A stretch of DNA of 64,000 bases from Psychrilyobacter atlanticus DSM 19335 (GCF_000426625.1 NZ_KE384548.1:964703-1028702), one strand, 5' to 3'; positions 8,576 to 17,210 are shown, counted from the first letter of the stretch. Notes: a model not told the origin generated them from the sequence alone. Numbers and translations: made by a program.

Positions 8576-9365
8576 TATTTCATTTAGTCGAAGGTATGAA
8601 GCAGTAGTCCTAAATGGTAAAAAAGAATATTCGGTATCTATGAAAATAGATTCACATGAGAGTCAGATCAATTATCATGAAACAGGATGGTATATAACAA
8701 ATACCAGTAGAATTTTTAATAACGGATATAAAATTGACTATATAAAAATTGAAAAAGATGGAGATATAAAAAAAGGTATTGTTCCTATAAAGCTGGTAGT
8801 AAGTAGCAGTGACTCTGAAAACTTACTAAACGGCCCATTATTACAGGTTATTCAAGCCGAAATGTATTTTAGACTAGGAATCCCTGATAGACCAATAGCA
8901 GGAAGACAGGATCTACCATTAGGTCTGCAGCATTTTACCTTTATAAAAAATATCGATGAGGTTATCATAAAGCAGACTACGGAAATTAATTTAGGAACAT
9001 TATATAGTGGAGAAGAACTCTCACAATCTCTCCTCTCAAGGAATAGGCTTATTCAGATAAAATATAACACATATGGTCCTGGAGGTTATGTCCCTATGAT
9101 GGATATAGACGTCAGTGGTAGCGGAATCACTAAAAATCTAAAAATTACAGGAGGAAATTATGATTATATAAATAAAGAAATCATTCTTGTCAATCAAAGA
9201 ACAAACTCCAATGATTCATTCAAAATAAATGGTACTTATACCGTTAATTTTAAAGATCCCGGCAATGGATATATAGATTTAAATACCTATAGAATTTCCG
9301 GAGAATATCCAAAAGACTATGGAATATACAAAGCTGTTGAAACTATCAATATAACATTGTATTAA
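8535..9365 (+). CDS. Putative pilus tip adhesin or minor subunit
   Basis: 276 aa with a signal peptide (MKRLIIMLFLVVTSISFS) and beta-rich mature part. Start chosen at 8535 because of GGGAGAGGAGG just upstream and the clear signal peptide, although this overlaps the usher by 41 bp. No enzyme motif. As the last gene after the usher it sits where cfaE (tip adhesin) sits in CFA/I operons; CfaE-type proteins are longer (about 360 aa). The C-terminal part (SFKINGTYTVNFKDPGNGYIDL) could be the pilin-like domain. Role inferred from position. Confidence 0.55.
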   Translation: MKRLIIMLFLVVTSISFSRRYEAVVLNGKKEYSVSMKIDSHESQINYHETGWYITNTSRIFNNGYKIDYIKIEKDGDIKKGIVPIKLVVSSSDSENLLNGPLLQVIQAEMYFRLGIPDRPIAGRQDLPLGLQHFTFIKNIDEVIIKQTTEINLGTLYSGEELSQSLLSRNRLIQIKYNTYGPGGYVPMMDIDVSGSGITKNLKITGGNYDYINKEIILVNQRTNSNDSFKINGTYTVNFKDPGNGYIDLNTYRISGEYPKDYGIYKAVETINITLY

Positions 9366-9372
9366 AGAAATA

Positions 9373-9412
9373 AAAAAGATGATTTCTATAAAATATAGAA
9401 ATCATCTTTTTT
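9373..9412. terminator. Terminator of the chaperone-usher operon
   Basis: Perfect inverted repeat AAAGATGATTTCTATA / TATAGAAATCATCTTT with a three-base loop and a T run on the plus strand (A run on the other side). Confidence 0.9.
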
Positions 9413-9501
9413 TATTTTTTTCCCCTCCATTTAAAAGGTCATTTCTATCTTTCTCTGTATATCTTGATTGAGAAGTTAAATGTGTTTCAAAGGGGGAAAA
9501 G

Positions 9502-10416
9502 ATGAGGGAGAAAAAAATACTATGGATCATAACCTTTAACTTAATAATTATATTTTCCGAGATCTTATTCGGAATAATTTCAAATTCATTTGCATTAATA
9601 GCAGATGCACTGCATAATGCCGGAGATGTTATCGCCATAGTTATCACCTATATTGCATTAAAGTTAGGTACGAAACAGACCACCTTCAAATATACCTTTG
9701 GATTTTTACGATCTGAGATGATGGCAGCCTTTGTAAATACCCTATTTTTATCTATAACGATGATCTATATGATCTATCAGGCAGTCTATAGGTTTTTCAA
9801 CCCGGAAATCATAGAACCACTCTACATGATAATTGTGGGAACCATTGCAGTAATTGCAAACGGCATCAGTGCTTATCTTCTAAACACTATGAACACCTCT
9901 ACCCATACCCACCATGAGCATCATCACGAACATAGGGATGCAAACATTAAGTCAGCTTATCTACACATGCTCAGTGATGCACTCATCTCGGTAGGAGTAG
10001 TAACAGCCGGTATTTTTATTTATTTTTTTAGAATTTATTATATTGATTCTATTTTGACTATTGTTTTTTCACTCTATATCCTGCGTCATTCCTATCCATT
10101 ATTAAAGAAAAGTTTTTTATCCCTCATGGATACGAATATTACAGATATCTCTCCCGAGGAATTAGATAAAGTCATTAAAATTGATGATAACATCATTGAA
10201 TACCATGATTTACACATCTATAAACCCAGCTCAAAATATAATTTTATCTCATTTCATATAGTTTTAAAAAATAATAATTTAATTTTAAAGGAAATAGAGG
10301 AGATGACTGGTAAGATTAAACACAACTTAAAAAAATATGATTTTAATCACATACTGATCCAGGTAGATACAGACTCCCACATAAAACATAAAATTAATTG
10401 TGAATTAAAGGAGTAG
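9502..10416 (+). CDS. Cation diffusion facilitator metal exporter
   Basis: 304 aa with six membrane segments. The two metal-site motifs of the CDF family are present: ALIADALHNAGD in TM2 and AYLHMLSDALISVG in TM5. Between TM4 and TM5 lies a histidine-rich cytoplasmic loop (HTHHEHHHEHRD, about 135-146), as in CzcD/ZitB-type zinc exporters. A C-terminal cytoplasmic domain from about 205 binds metal in the family. It swaps protons for Zn2+ or a similar ion across the inner membrane. Monocistronic, AAGGGGG ribosome site, terminator behind it. Metal specificity is inferred. Confidence 0.9.
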   Translation: MREKKILWIITFNLIIIFSEILFGIISNSFALIADALHNAGDVIAIVITYIALKLGTKQTTFKYTFGFLRSEMMAAFVNTLFLSITMIYMIYQAVYRFFNPEIIEPLYMIIVGTIAVIANGISAYLLNTMNTSTHTHHEHHHEHRDANIKSAYLHMLSDALISVGVVTAGIFIYFFRIYYIDSILTIVFSLYILRHSYPLLKKSFLSLMDTNITDISPEELDKVIKIDDNIIEYHDLHIYKPSSKYNFISFHIVLKNNNLILKEIEEMTGKIKHNLKKYDFNHILIQVDTDSHIKHKINCELKE

Positions 10417-10433
10417 CTTTATTTTGCCCCCTT

Positions 10434-10457
10434 AGCCCCTGTTGGGGCTTTTTTTAT
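10434..10457 (+). terminator. Terminator of the CDF gene
   Basis: AGCCCC-TGTT-GGGGCT followed by TTTTTTTAT. Confidence 0.92.
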
Positions 10458-10599
10458 CAAAAAAATTGTCTAAACTGCAAAAAATGTGGTATTAAAATAG
10501 AGGAAATACTTTTTTATTAAAAACATTTAAATAAAATCATATTTATACAACATTTTTTTCTATTTCACCCCTCAAAATACGAACTTTCATAACAATAAA

Positions 10600-10628
10600 T
10601 TGCACCTAACTTAAAAATATGATAAAAT
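10600..10628 (+). promoter_or_regulatory. Promoter and leader of the M42-cstA operon
   Basis: TTGCAC (10600-10605), 17-bp spacer, TAAAAT (10623-10628) with extended TG. The leader of about 135 nt contains a TGTGGT/ACCACA hairpin (10700-10725) and a small ATCTT-AA-AAGAT hairpin next to it; I do not recognise a known riboswitch. A second weaker TGGTATTAA box lies near 10490. The remainder of the 10458-10770 gap is AT-rich without other features. Confidence 0.55.
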
Positions 10629-10770
10629 CATTTAAGTTTTTTTAACAATCACTTATTTCATTTTAAGGATATAGAAACTAATAAAAACATAAAAAATTTT
10701 GTGGTTAAAAGCAGCAGACACCACATCTTAAAAGATATAAAAAAATCTAAAACTAAATCAGGAGGATACA

Positions 10771-11802
10771 ATGATTAAAATTGACTGGGATTATATTATG
10801 CAATTAACAACAGAACTTATGGAGATTCCAAGTCCCGGGGGGCTTACTTATGATGGGATAGAAAGGTGTAAAGAGGAATTTAAAAAATTCGGCCTCACTC
10901 CTTGTCTCACTAAAAAAGGAGCCCTAATCGCTCAAATGGATGGAGAGGAAAAGGGAGAAGTTACCATGATATCTGCTCACATCGATACTTTAGGAGCTAT
11001 GGTAAAACAGATCAAGCCCAACGGTAAATTAATCATCAACAATATCGGAGGATTTTCATGGAACAGTGTCGAGGGAGAAAACCTTACTATCCATACTTCT
11101 AAAAAAGGAAATTACAGCGGATCTCTCCTACCTATAAAATCTTCCAGGCATACATATGGTGAGGAAGTTACTACCTTGGTTAGGGAGCAGGAAAATGTAG
11201 AGGTGAGGATCGATGAATTTACAGCTTCTAAAAAGGAAACAGAAGATTTAGGAATATCCATCGGAGATTTTGTTTCCTTTGATACAAGAACTATATTTAC
11301 CTACAATGGATTTTTAAAATCTCGTTATATAGATGATAAAGTATGCATTGCCCAGTTATTCAGTTATATTAAATACCTCAAGGATAACAATATCAAACCT
11401 AAAAATAAGGTTTATTTTTATATTTCCAACTATGAAGAACTAGGCCATGGTGTATCTGTAATGCCAGAGGATGTAGACCAGTTTATTGCCCTGGATATAG
11501 GTTTGGTTTCTGACTATTCCAATGGGGATGAAAGAAAAGTTAATATTATAGCTAAAGACAGTAGAACCCCCTATGATTTTAAACTGAGACAAAAATTAGT
11601 GGATCTATGTGAAGAAAACCAGATAAAATATACTGTAGATGTGCATAACCGATATGGTTCAGATGCATCCATTGCAGCTACCCAGGGATTTGATGTGAAT
11701 TTTTCATGTATAGGTCCCAGTGTCGATTCCAGTCACCACTATGAAAGAACTCATAAAGATGGAATAATTGAAACTATAAGGCTTTTAATAGCTGTTCTAT
11801 AA
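10771..11802 (+). CDS. M42 family metallo-aminopeptidase
   Basis: 343 aa cytosolic peptidase that removes N-terminal residues from peptides using two metal ions. Metal and catalytic motifs follow M42 order: SAHIDTLGAMVK (first His/Asp), YIDDK (bridging Asp), NYEELGHG (catalytic Glu pair), ALDIG (Asp) and SSHHYERTHKDGI (last His). First gene of an operon with an unknown protein and the CstA transporter, so peptide breakdown may feed or follow transport. Confidence 0.9.
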   Translation: MIKIDWDYIMQLTTELMEIPSPGGLTYDGIERCKEEFKKFGLTPCLTKKGALIAQMDGEEKGEVTMISAHIDTLGAMVKQIKPNGKLIINNIGGFSWNSVEGENLTIHTSKKGNYSGSLLPIKSSRHTYGEEVTTLVREQENVEVRIDEFTASKKETEDLGISIGDFVSFDTRTIFTYNGFLKSRYIDDKVCIAQLFSYIKYLKDNNIKPKNKVYFYISNYEELGHGVSVMPEDVDQFIALDIGLVSDYSNGDERKVNIIAKDSRTPYDFKLRQKLVDLCEENQIKYTVDVHNRYGSDASIAATQGFDVNFSCIGPSVDSSHHYERTHKDGIIETIRLLIAVL

Positions 11803-11820
11803 TTTTTAGGAGGAATATAT

Positions 11821-12327
11821 TTGAAAATCCAAGATTTAACAGAAAGAATCATCGATAAACTCTCCTCTAATTTTGATATAAAAAAAAATGAAATATTAGA
11901 TGGAATCCAATATGATTTTTCAGGTATTTATATAGAGGAAACCAATAAATATATCCTTTCAAAAGAAATGGTCTATGATTCATTTTCAAATAATGAAACA
12001 GTCCTTTGTAAAACATTTGCAGAAGATGAATTCTCAATGGATGTTGATACTTTAAAAACGTATATAATGAAAAATTTAAATTTTTTTAAGGGGGAAAAAG
12101 AAAATCAAATGAGCAGTATGATCACATTTGTTTATATAGGTGGTCACCTTTCAGATACAGATAGGAATAGTATAAAAAAATTTAAATTTCATAAAAGTTT
12201 TTTATTTGGAATAAAGGGCTGGATCAATACAAAAGTAATCTATATAGATATATTTAATAAAGAGATTATTACAAACAAGATGGGAAAGAAAGACATGGTA
12301 TTTTTTAACAGTTTTTTAAATGATTAA
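11821..12327 (+). CDS. Unknown 168-aa protein in the cstA operon
   Basis: I do not recognise this protein. It starts with TTG at 11821 behind AGGAGG; the protein opens KIQDLTERIIDKLSSNFDIKK. No signal peptide or membrane segment. Charged helical N-terminus, then a mixed alpha/beta body with MSSMITFVYIGGHLSDTD near 100-120 and KVIYIDIFNKEIITNK near 140-155. It lies 18 bp after the peptidase and 12 bp before cstA, so it is surely co-transcribed. It may be a soluble partner of either. Confidence 0.7.
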   Translation: MKIQDLTERIIDKLSSNFDIKKNEILDGIQYDFSGIYIEETNKYILSKEMVYDSFSNNETVLCKTFAEDEFSMDVDTLKTYIMKNLNFFKGEKENQMSSMITFVYIGGHLSDTDRNSIKKFKFHKSFLFGIKGWINTKVIYIDIFNKEIITNKMGKKDMVFFNSFLND

Positions 12328-12339
12328 AGGAGGAAATTC

Positions 12340-13956
12340 ATGAATTCTGTATGGTTATTAGTTGTTACAATTCTTATTTTTATTGTAGCTTATACTGTCT
12401 ATGGAAATTATCTTTATAAAAAATGGGGGATCGATCCATCGAGGAAAACCCCTGCTCACACTATGCGTGATGGTGTAGACTATGTCCCAGCCAAAGCTCC
12501 TGTTTTACTTGGACACCATTTTTCTTCTATTGCCGGTGCCGGTCCAATTGTAGGTCCTATCGCAGCAGCTATATTCGGGTGGGTTCCAGTTTTACTTTGG
12601 ATCATAGTTGGAAGTATTTTCTTTGGAGGAGTACATGATATGGGATCATTATTTGCTTCCATTAGAAATAAAGGAAAATCCCTGGGAGAAGTTATCGGGA
12701 TCTCAATGGGATCAAGAGGAAAAAAATTATTTGCAATATTTGCATGGCTTACCCTTATCCTGGTTGTAGCGGCATTTACTAATATCGTTGCAAATACATT
12801 TGTCGCTGTTCCCCAGGCTGCAACTGCATCCCTGTTGTTTATAATTTTAGCTATTGGATTTGGTTTCTTTGTATACAGAAAGGGGTTTAGTCTAGCTGTT
12901 GGTAGTATAATCGGTGTAATTGCTCTTATAGGTTGTATATTTTTAGGTAATGTTTTCCCTATCAGTCTGAGTAAAAATGTCTGGATGATTGTCTTACTTG
13001 GATATATATTTATAGCTTCAGTTACCCCTGTATGGATCCTATTACAGCCTAGAGATTACTTAAATTCATTCTTACTATACGGAATGTTAATCGGTGGGTT
13101 TGTAGGTATATTAATTATGAGACCGACTATTAAGCTGGCTGCTGTTACTTCATTTAATATCAATGGAAAGCTTTTATTTCCAATGTTATTTGTTACTGTA
13201 GCTTGTGGTGCAGTTTCTGGATTCCATTCCCTTGTAGGTTCAGGAACAACATCTAAACAATTAGACAATGAAAAAGATATTAAAGTTGTTGGATATGGTT
13301 CTATGCTGATTGAAGGAGTATTAGCCGTTATTGCTATAATAACAGTGGCTTATCTATCTAAAGGTAAATTTACTAGTCTTTTAGGAGCAGGAGGTCCTAT
13401 CAATGTTTTCTCCGATGGTTTAGGTACTTTTATGACTTCTTTTGGAGTAGATTATAGTATAGGAAAAAGTTTTACCGCTTTGGCTATCTCTGCATTTGCA
13501 TTGACATCTTTAGATACAGCTACAAGGCTGGCTCGTTTTATCTTCCAAGAGATGGCAGCTGATATAAAATCTCAGGATAATCCATTGACTAACAAATATA
13601 CAGCTACACTTATAACTGTTTTAATAAGTGGTTTTCTAGGATTTAACGGTTGGACAACTATATGGCCAATTTTTGGGGCAGCAAATCAATTACTTTCAGC
13701 TCTGGCTCTTTTAGCAATAGCTGTATGGTTGAAAAAAATGGGTAAAGAATACAGGATGGCACTATTTCCTATGATCTTTATGTTTGCTGTCACATTAAGT
13801 GCATTAACTCTTATTATTAAAGCTAATTTAAACAACTATATACTCTTGGGATTTGCAGTAGCTCTATTTATTCTAGCAATCATCCTTATTATCGAAGCTA
13901 AAAAAGCTTTTGCCGATAAAACTGAAATTTTGGATATAGAAAATGACAGCGAGTAG
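12340..13956 (+). CDS. cstA: CstA-family transporter
   Basis: 538 aa, about 14 membrane segments. The N-terminal signature of the carbon starvation family is clear: RDGVDYVPAKAPVLLGHHFSSIAGAGPIVGP and GGVHDMGSLFASIRNKGKS. Also GFHSLVGSGTTSKQL and LTSLDTATRLARFIFQE, conserved in CstA/BtsT. E. coli CstA has about 700 residues; the shorter form is common in anaerobes. Family members import pyruvate, peptides or amino acids; the peptidase two genes upstream favours peptides here, but that is inference. Confidence 0.92.
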   Translation: MNSVWLLVVTILIFIVAYTVYGNYLYKKWGIDPSRKTPAHTMRDGVDYVPAKAPVLLGHHFSSIAGAGPIVGPIAAAIFGWVPVLLWIIVGSIFFGGVHDMGSLFASIRNKGKSLGEVIGISMGSRGKKLFAIFAWLTLILVVAAFTNIVANTFVAVPQAATASLLFIILAIGFGFFVYRKGFSLAVGSIIGVIALIGCIFLGNVFPISLSKNVWMIVLLGYIFIASVTPVWILLQPRDYLNSFLLYGMLIGGFVGILIMRPTIKLAAVTSFNINGKLLFPMLFVTVACGAVSGFHSLVGSGTTSKQLDNEKDIKVVGYGSMLIEGVLAVIAIITVAYLSKGKFTSLLGAGGPINVFSDGLGTFMTSFGVDYSIGKSFTALAISAFALTSLDTATRLARFIFQEMAADIKSQDNPLTNKYTATLITVLISGFLGFNGWTTIWPIFGAANQLLSALALLAIAVWLKKMGKEYRMALFPMIFMFAVTLSALTLIIKANLNNYILLGFAVALFILAIILIIEAKKAFADKTEILDIENDSE

Positions 13957-13992
13957 CAAATGTTTTAATTAGAGATTCAAAAGGATGTAAAA

Positions 13993-14280
13993 ATGAATAT
14001 AAAAAATAAAATGAAATTAATAAAAGATATAAAATTATTTTTTCAGGGAGCCTTTAACTATAAACATATGTCTACAAATAAGATTGAAGAAGCTTTAACA
14101 GATGAAATTGATGAATTTTTATTTATTTGTTTTTCTGAAAACTTAGGAATTGAACTTCCAATTAACTATTATACCTTGGAATTACTACCATATTTAGGGG
14201 AAGAATTAGGTCTTTGGGAAGAAAAGATGATCGACAGAAAAAGTGTTTGGGAAGAAAAAGTTACAGAGTGTCCACTATAA
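13993..14280 (+). CDS. Small protein between cstA and ArsA-like ATPase
   Basis: 95 aa, no signal peptide, acidic and helical, with a C-terminal tail ending EKVTECPL (one Cys). Motifs such as KLFFQGAFNYKHMS and LPYLGEELGLWEEKM. It is not YbdD, the small partner of cstA in enterobacteria, but occupies the same position. I recall a family called cory-CC-star of about this size next to ArsA-type ATPases in other bacteria; this may be a relative, but the assignment is from memory and the terminal Cys pair is absent. Confidence 0.65.
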   Translation: MNIKNKMKLIKDIKLFFQGAFNYKHMSTNKIEEALTDEIDEFLFICFSENLGIELPINYYTLELLPYLGEELGLWEEKMIDRKSVWEEKVTECPL

Positions 14281-14308
14281 TTAATCTAAAAAAACGGGAG
14301 GTGAAACA

Positions 14309-15226
14309 ATGAGTAAGATAATTTTTGTAGGAGGAAAGGGAGGAGTTGGAAAAACTACCTGTGCCTCCTCCCTGGCATGGAAATATTCTAAAAAACATAA
14401 AGTTTTATTAGTTTCCACAGACCCGGCACATTCAACCAGAGATCTTTTTGACATTCCTCCTAAAAGAAATGAAGATTTCTACACCTATTCTCAAAATTTA
14501 CATATTTTGGAGATCGATGGGGAAAAAGAATCCGATATATACATCTCTAGGATAAAAAAACAATGTTGTGAGATGCTGAGTCCGGTTATTTTATGTGAGG
14601 TAGAAAAACAATTAGACACTGCCAGTATCTCTCCTGGAGCCTATGAATCTGCTATCTTTGAAAAAATGAGTCAGCTGATCTTGAAGAATAAAGAATATGA
14701 TTATATAGTTTTTGACACTGCTCCTACAGGACACACTTTGAGGCTGATTACATTTCCTACATCTATGAATACATGGATGGAGAGTCTCATAAAAAAAAGA
14801 AAAAAAATTCTCATGTTAAAAAATATGAAGTTTAACAAGAAAAATAAATTTAGTAATGACAGGGTTTTAAATATCTTAGAATCCAGACATAGTTGGATAT
14901 CCGATATCAGTAAGGTTCTCATGGATCCTTCCAGGGTCTCCTTTAACTTTGTTATGAATGCTGAAAAATTATCTTTCTTAGAAACAAAAAGAGCAGTTAA
15001 AACTTTAGATGAATATGGAATTAATATCGATAAAATTATTATCAACAGACTCCTCCCAAATTCTTCCGATCCATTCTGGCAGGGCAGAAAAGATAAGGAG
15101 AGTATGTTTGTTGATATGATCTTTCAAGATTTTAAAGAAAAAAACCTTATCCCTATTCCATATTTTTTAGAAGAAAATACCAAGATATTAGAAACCATTG
15201 GGAATTTAATAAAAAAAGCAACGTGA
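14309..15226 (+). CDS. ArsA/Get3-family ATPase
   Basis: 305 aa, cytosolic deviant-Walker ATPase. GGKGGVGKTTCASS (P-loop), STDPAHSTRDLFD (switch I) and FDTAPTGHTLRLITFP (switch II) mark the ArsA/TRC40/Get3 family; the single-domain length fits Get3-like dimers rather than the double ArsA pump subunit. No arsB or arsR lies nearby, so arsenite export is unlikely. Linked to cstA and a small protein it may act as a chaperone or assembly factor for a membrane protein. The stop codon lies inside the palindrome of the dispersed repeat, which therefore encodes the last residues (Lys-Ala-Thr). Confidence 0.85.
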   Translation: MSKIIFVGGKGGVGKTTCASSLAWKYSKKHKVLLVSTDPAHSTRDLFDIPPKRNEDFYTYSQNLHILEIDGEKESDIYISRIKKQCCEMLSPVILCEVEKQLDTASISPGAYESAIFEKMSQLILKNKEYDYIVFDTAPTGHTLRLITFPTSMNTWMESLIKKRKKILMLKNMKFNKKNKFSNDRVLNILESRHSWISDISKVLMDPSRVSFNFVMNAEKLSFLETKRAVKTLDEYGINIDKIIINRLLPNSSDPFWQGRKDKESMFVDMIFQDFKEKNLIPIPYFLEENTKILETIGNLIKKAT

Positions 15227-15355
15227 CGTTGCATCCAGATAACCACAACTCAGGTTTTTATAATTTTTATTTTATAAACTTTATCTCAAAATCCTATATT
15301 TATTTAGTAAAATAGTAGCATTATGCCCCTTGCAGGTATAATTTCCTAGATAACA
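15214..15355 (+). repeat. Dispersed palindromic element, copy 1
   Basis: Core GCAACGTGACGTTGC at 15218-15232 preceded by an A run. The conserved tail starts ATCCAGATAACCACAACTC, continues with GGTTTTTATAATTTTTA and ends near TTTCCTAGATAACAATAAAA. It overlaps the stop codon of the ATPase gene and precedes a terminator. Confidence 0.85.
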
Positions 15356-15364
15356 ATAAAACAG

Positions 15365-15400
15365 AAAAAGACTCCCAGAAAAAATCTGAGAGTCTTTTTA
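15365..15400. terminator. Bidirectional terminator
   Basis: AAAAAGACTC..CAGA / TCTG..GAGTCTTTTT stem with one internal mismatch, between the converging ATPase and alcohol dehydrogenase genes. Confidence 0.85.
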
Positions 15401-15431
15401 TTTAAATTCCTTTTAGAATTAAAATATTTTT

Positions 15432-16589
15432 CTATATATTTTTAGCTGTTGTTCCATAATATGCTGCTAAATAGATCTCTTTAATATCTTCTGAAGATGT
15501 ATCTCTTGGATTTGTAAGGGTACAAGGGTCATTGAATGCATTTACACTCATTCTTTCAAGTATCCCTTTAAATTTATCTTCCGAAACATCAACTTCATCT
15601 ATCTCTTTTAAAGATAGAGGGATTCCTACTTTTTTATTCATCTCTTTAATAGTAGCTACAATATCATCTACTTCTAGCATTTTTTCTATTTCGTTAAATC
15701 CATCTGTAGATTTTCTATTATATTCTATAACATATGGTAATAATACCGCATTTGCAAGTCCATGAGTTATTCCTAATTCTCCACCAATCTTATGTGCCAT
15801 ACTATGTACTATTCCTAAAGAAGCACTTGTGAAAGCCATTCCTGAAAGTGTAGACGCATTATGCATGTCCTCTCTTGCTTTTATGTCATTTCCATCTTTA
15901 TAAGCAGATGTAAGACTTTCGAAAACCATCTTAATTGATTCCATAGATAGTGGTTTAGTATAACAAGTGGCAGCATTAGAAGTATATGATTCAATAGCAT
16001 GAGTCATTACATCCATCCCTGTATTAGCAGTTATATGAGCCGGAGTTTTAGAAGGAATAATCGGATCTAAAATTGCAATATCTGGTGTAATCTCATAGGA
16101 TACCAATGGATATTTAATCTTATTTACAGTGTCTGTTATTACAGAAAATGCAGTTATCTCCGAAGCTGTTCCACTTGTAGAAGGAATAGCTATAAATTTA
16201 GCTTTCTTTCTCAATGTTGGAAATTTACCTGCTACAAGGTCTTCAAATTTAGTTTCTGGATTTTCATAGTATACCCACATGATTTTAGCAGCATCCAGTG
16301 CAGATCCTCCACCAATTGCTATGATCCAATCAGGATTAAATTCAGCCATCTTTCTTCCACCGTCAACAACAGTGTCTATAGATGGATTTGGTTCTACACC
16401 ATCTATTGTCATTACTTCCATTCCTGCTTTTTCAAGTTCCTCTTTGGCTTGGTTTAAGAAACCAAATCTTTTCATAGAATTACCACCAGTTACTAAAACT
16501 GCCTTCTTACCACTAATAGTCGATAAATATCCTAGTGTTCCCTCTCCAAATACAATATCCTTTGGAACTCTAAACCATTTTAAATCCAT
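15432..16589 (-). CDS. Iron-containing alcohol dehydrogenase
   Basis: 385 aa. Reduces aldehydes to alcohols (or the reverse) with NAD(P)H and Fe2+. NAD site IAIGGGSALDAAK; substrate-region STSGTASEITAFSVI; metal ligands Asp and three His in TGMDVMTHAIES and GIVHSMAHKIGGELGITHGLANA. Length is typical of group III enzymes such as 1,3-propanediol or butanol dehydrogenase; the exact substrate cannot be told. Monocistronic. Its promoter -35 lies inside a Rex-like operator, fitting a role in re-oxidising NADH during fermentation. Confidence 0.93.
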   Translation of the reverse strand: MDLKWFRVPKDIVFGEGTLGYLSTISGKKAVLVTGGNSMKRFGFLNQAKEELEKAGMEVMTIDGVEPNPSIDTVVDGGRKMAEFNPDWIIAIGGGSALDAAKIMWVYYENPETKFEDLVAGKFPTLRKKAKFIAIPSTSGTASEITAFSVITDTVNKIKYPLVSYEITPDIAILDPIIPSKTPAHITANTGMDVMTHAIESYTSNAATCYTKPLSMESIKMVFESLTSAYKDGNDIKAREDMHNASTLSGMAFTSASLGIVHSMAHKIGGELGITHGLANAVLLPYVIEYNRKSTDGFNEIEKMLEVDDIVATIKEMNKKVGIPLSLKEIDEVDVSEDKFKGILERMSVNAFNDPCTLTNPRDTSSEDIKEIYLAAYYGTTAKNI

Positions 16590-16689
16590 GATTAACCATC
16601 TCCTCTTAATTTTATAAAATCAAATAAATAATTACATCTAACTTAGTATTTTTCTTGAGAATAATTTAACAATTTCTTTCTACAGTTCA

Positions 16690-16718
16690 ACTATACCACA
16701 TTTTAAACTTTGTTACAA
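16690..16718 (-). promoter_or_regulatory. Promoter of the alcohol dehydrogenase gene
   Basis: Minus strand TTGTAA (16713-16718), 17-bp spacer, TATAGT (16690-16695) with extended TGG. Confidence 0.75.
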
Positions 16719-16727
16719 AAATAACAA
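16710..16727. promoter_or_regulatory. Rex-like operator (redox control)
   Basis: TTGTTACAAAAATAACAA: perfect TTGTTA/TAACAA arms with a six-base spacer, the layout of Rex sites in clostridia and relatives. It covers the -35 of the alcohol dehydrogenase promoter, so Rex bound at low NADH would block transcription. The Rex gene itself is not in the window. Confidence 0.65.
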
Positions 16728-16901
16728 TCGTTTTTTATAAATTAATTTAACCTTATACTTAAAAGTACAAATTTAAGCTAATTTTAAAGTACAATGGTAG
16801 TAAAAAAATCGATAAATATACATTTCAAAATATTTTCTATACTCCTCTTTTTTTATATTTTTTTTGTCTCTTTAGACATAATATAAATATAATAAAATAA
16901 T

Positions 16902-16995
16902 AAAAAAGGAACGTAACGTTGCATTCAAACAGAAATAGCCTGTATTTTATGACCTTCTATTTATTCAGTAATTTTAAAATTTCCTAGATAATAAA
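16902..16995 (+). repeat. Dispersed palindromic element, copy 2
   Basis: Core GGAACGTAACGTTGC at 16908-16922 (one arm mismatch), tail ATTCAAACAGAAATAGCCTG, and the same TTTCCTAGATAATAAAAAA end as copy 1. It lies in the 16590-17075 gap with no plus-strand gene before it. Besides this and the adh promoter I see nothing else in that gap. Confidence 0.8.
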
Positions 16996-17024
16996 AAAAT
17001 AAGCGTAGGATCATTCCTACGCTT
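16990..17024 (-). terminator. Terminator of the 44-aa microprotein gene A
   Basis: AAGCGTAGGA-TCAT-TCCTACGCTT perfect stem (17001-17024) followed on the minus strand by TATTTTTTTATTA. Confidence 0.88.
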
Positions 17025-17075
17025 ACCCTCTATTTTATTGATATAATTTTATAAGTTCAAATTAATCATTTATTA

Positions 17076-17210
17076 CTATGCATGTAAACGAAAAGATAAA
17101 TCAACCAAACTAATAAAGCTCATCGTTAGGGCCCATCCTATAATTGCAGCCTTTGCCCTTACTCTTAATTTACCAAAATCACTTTTAAATTTTTCCATTG
17201 CTTCTTTCAT
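17076..17210 (-). CDS. 44-aa hydrophobic microprotein A
   Basis: A 44-codon frame from ATG at 17210 (AGGAAAAA just upstream) to TAG. N-terminal half charged (MKEAMEKFKSDFGKLRVRAK), then one hydrophobic helix (AAIIGWALTMSFISLVDL) and a basic end. A paralogue at 26323-26457 shares about two thirds of residues and the same length; synonymous changes and conserved ribosome site, promoter and terminator argue that it is a real gene. An extended -10 (TGGTATAAC on the minus strand, 17273-17281) is conserved in both. Unknown function: a small membrane protein, or possibly a membrane-active peptide. Confidence 0.75.
   Translation of the reverse strand: MKEAMEKFKSDFGKLRVRAKAAIIGWALTMSFISLVDLSFRLHA

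Noticed and set aside
12480-13268. Minus-strand frames inside cstA
   Set aside because: Shadows of a well-conserved transporter gene.
14309-15226. Arsenite pump ATPase
   Set aside because: Single-domain length, no arsB, arsD or arsR nearby; context is cstA.
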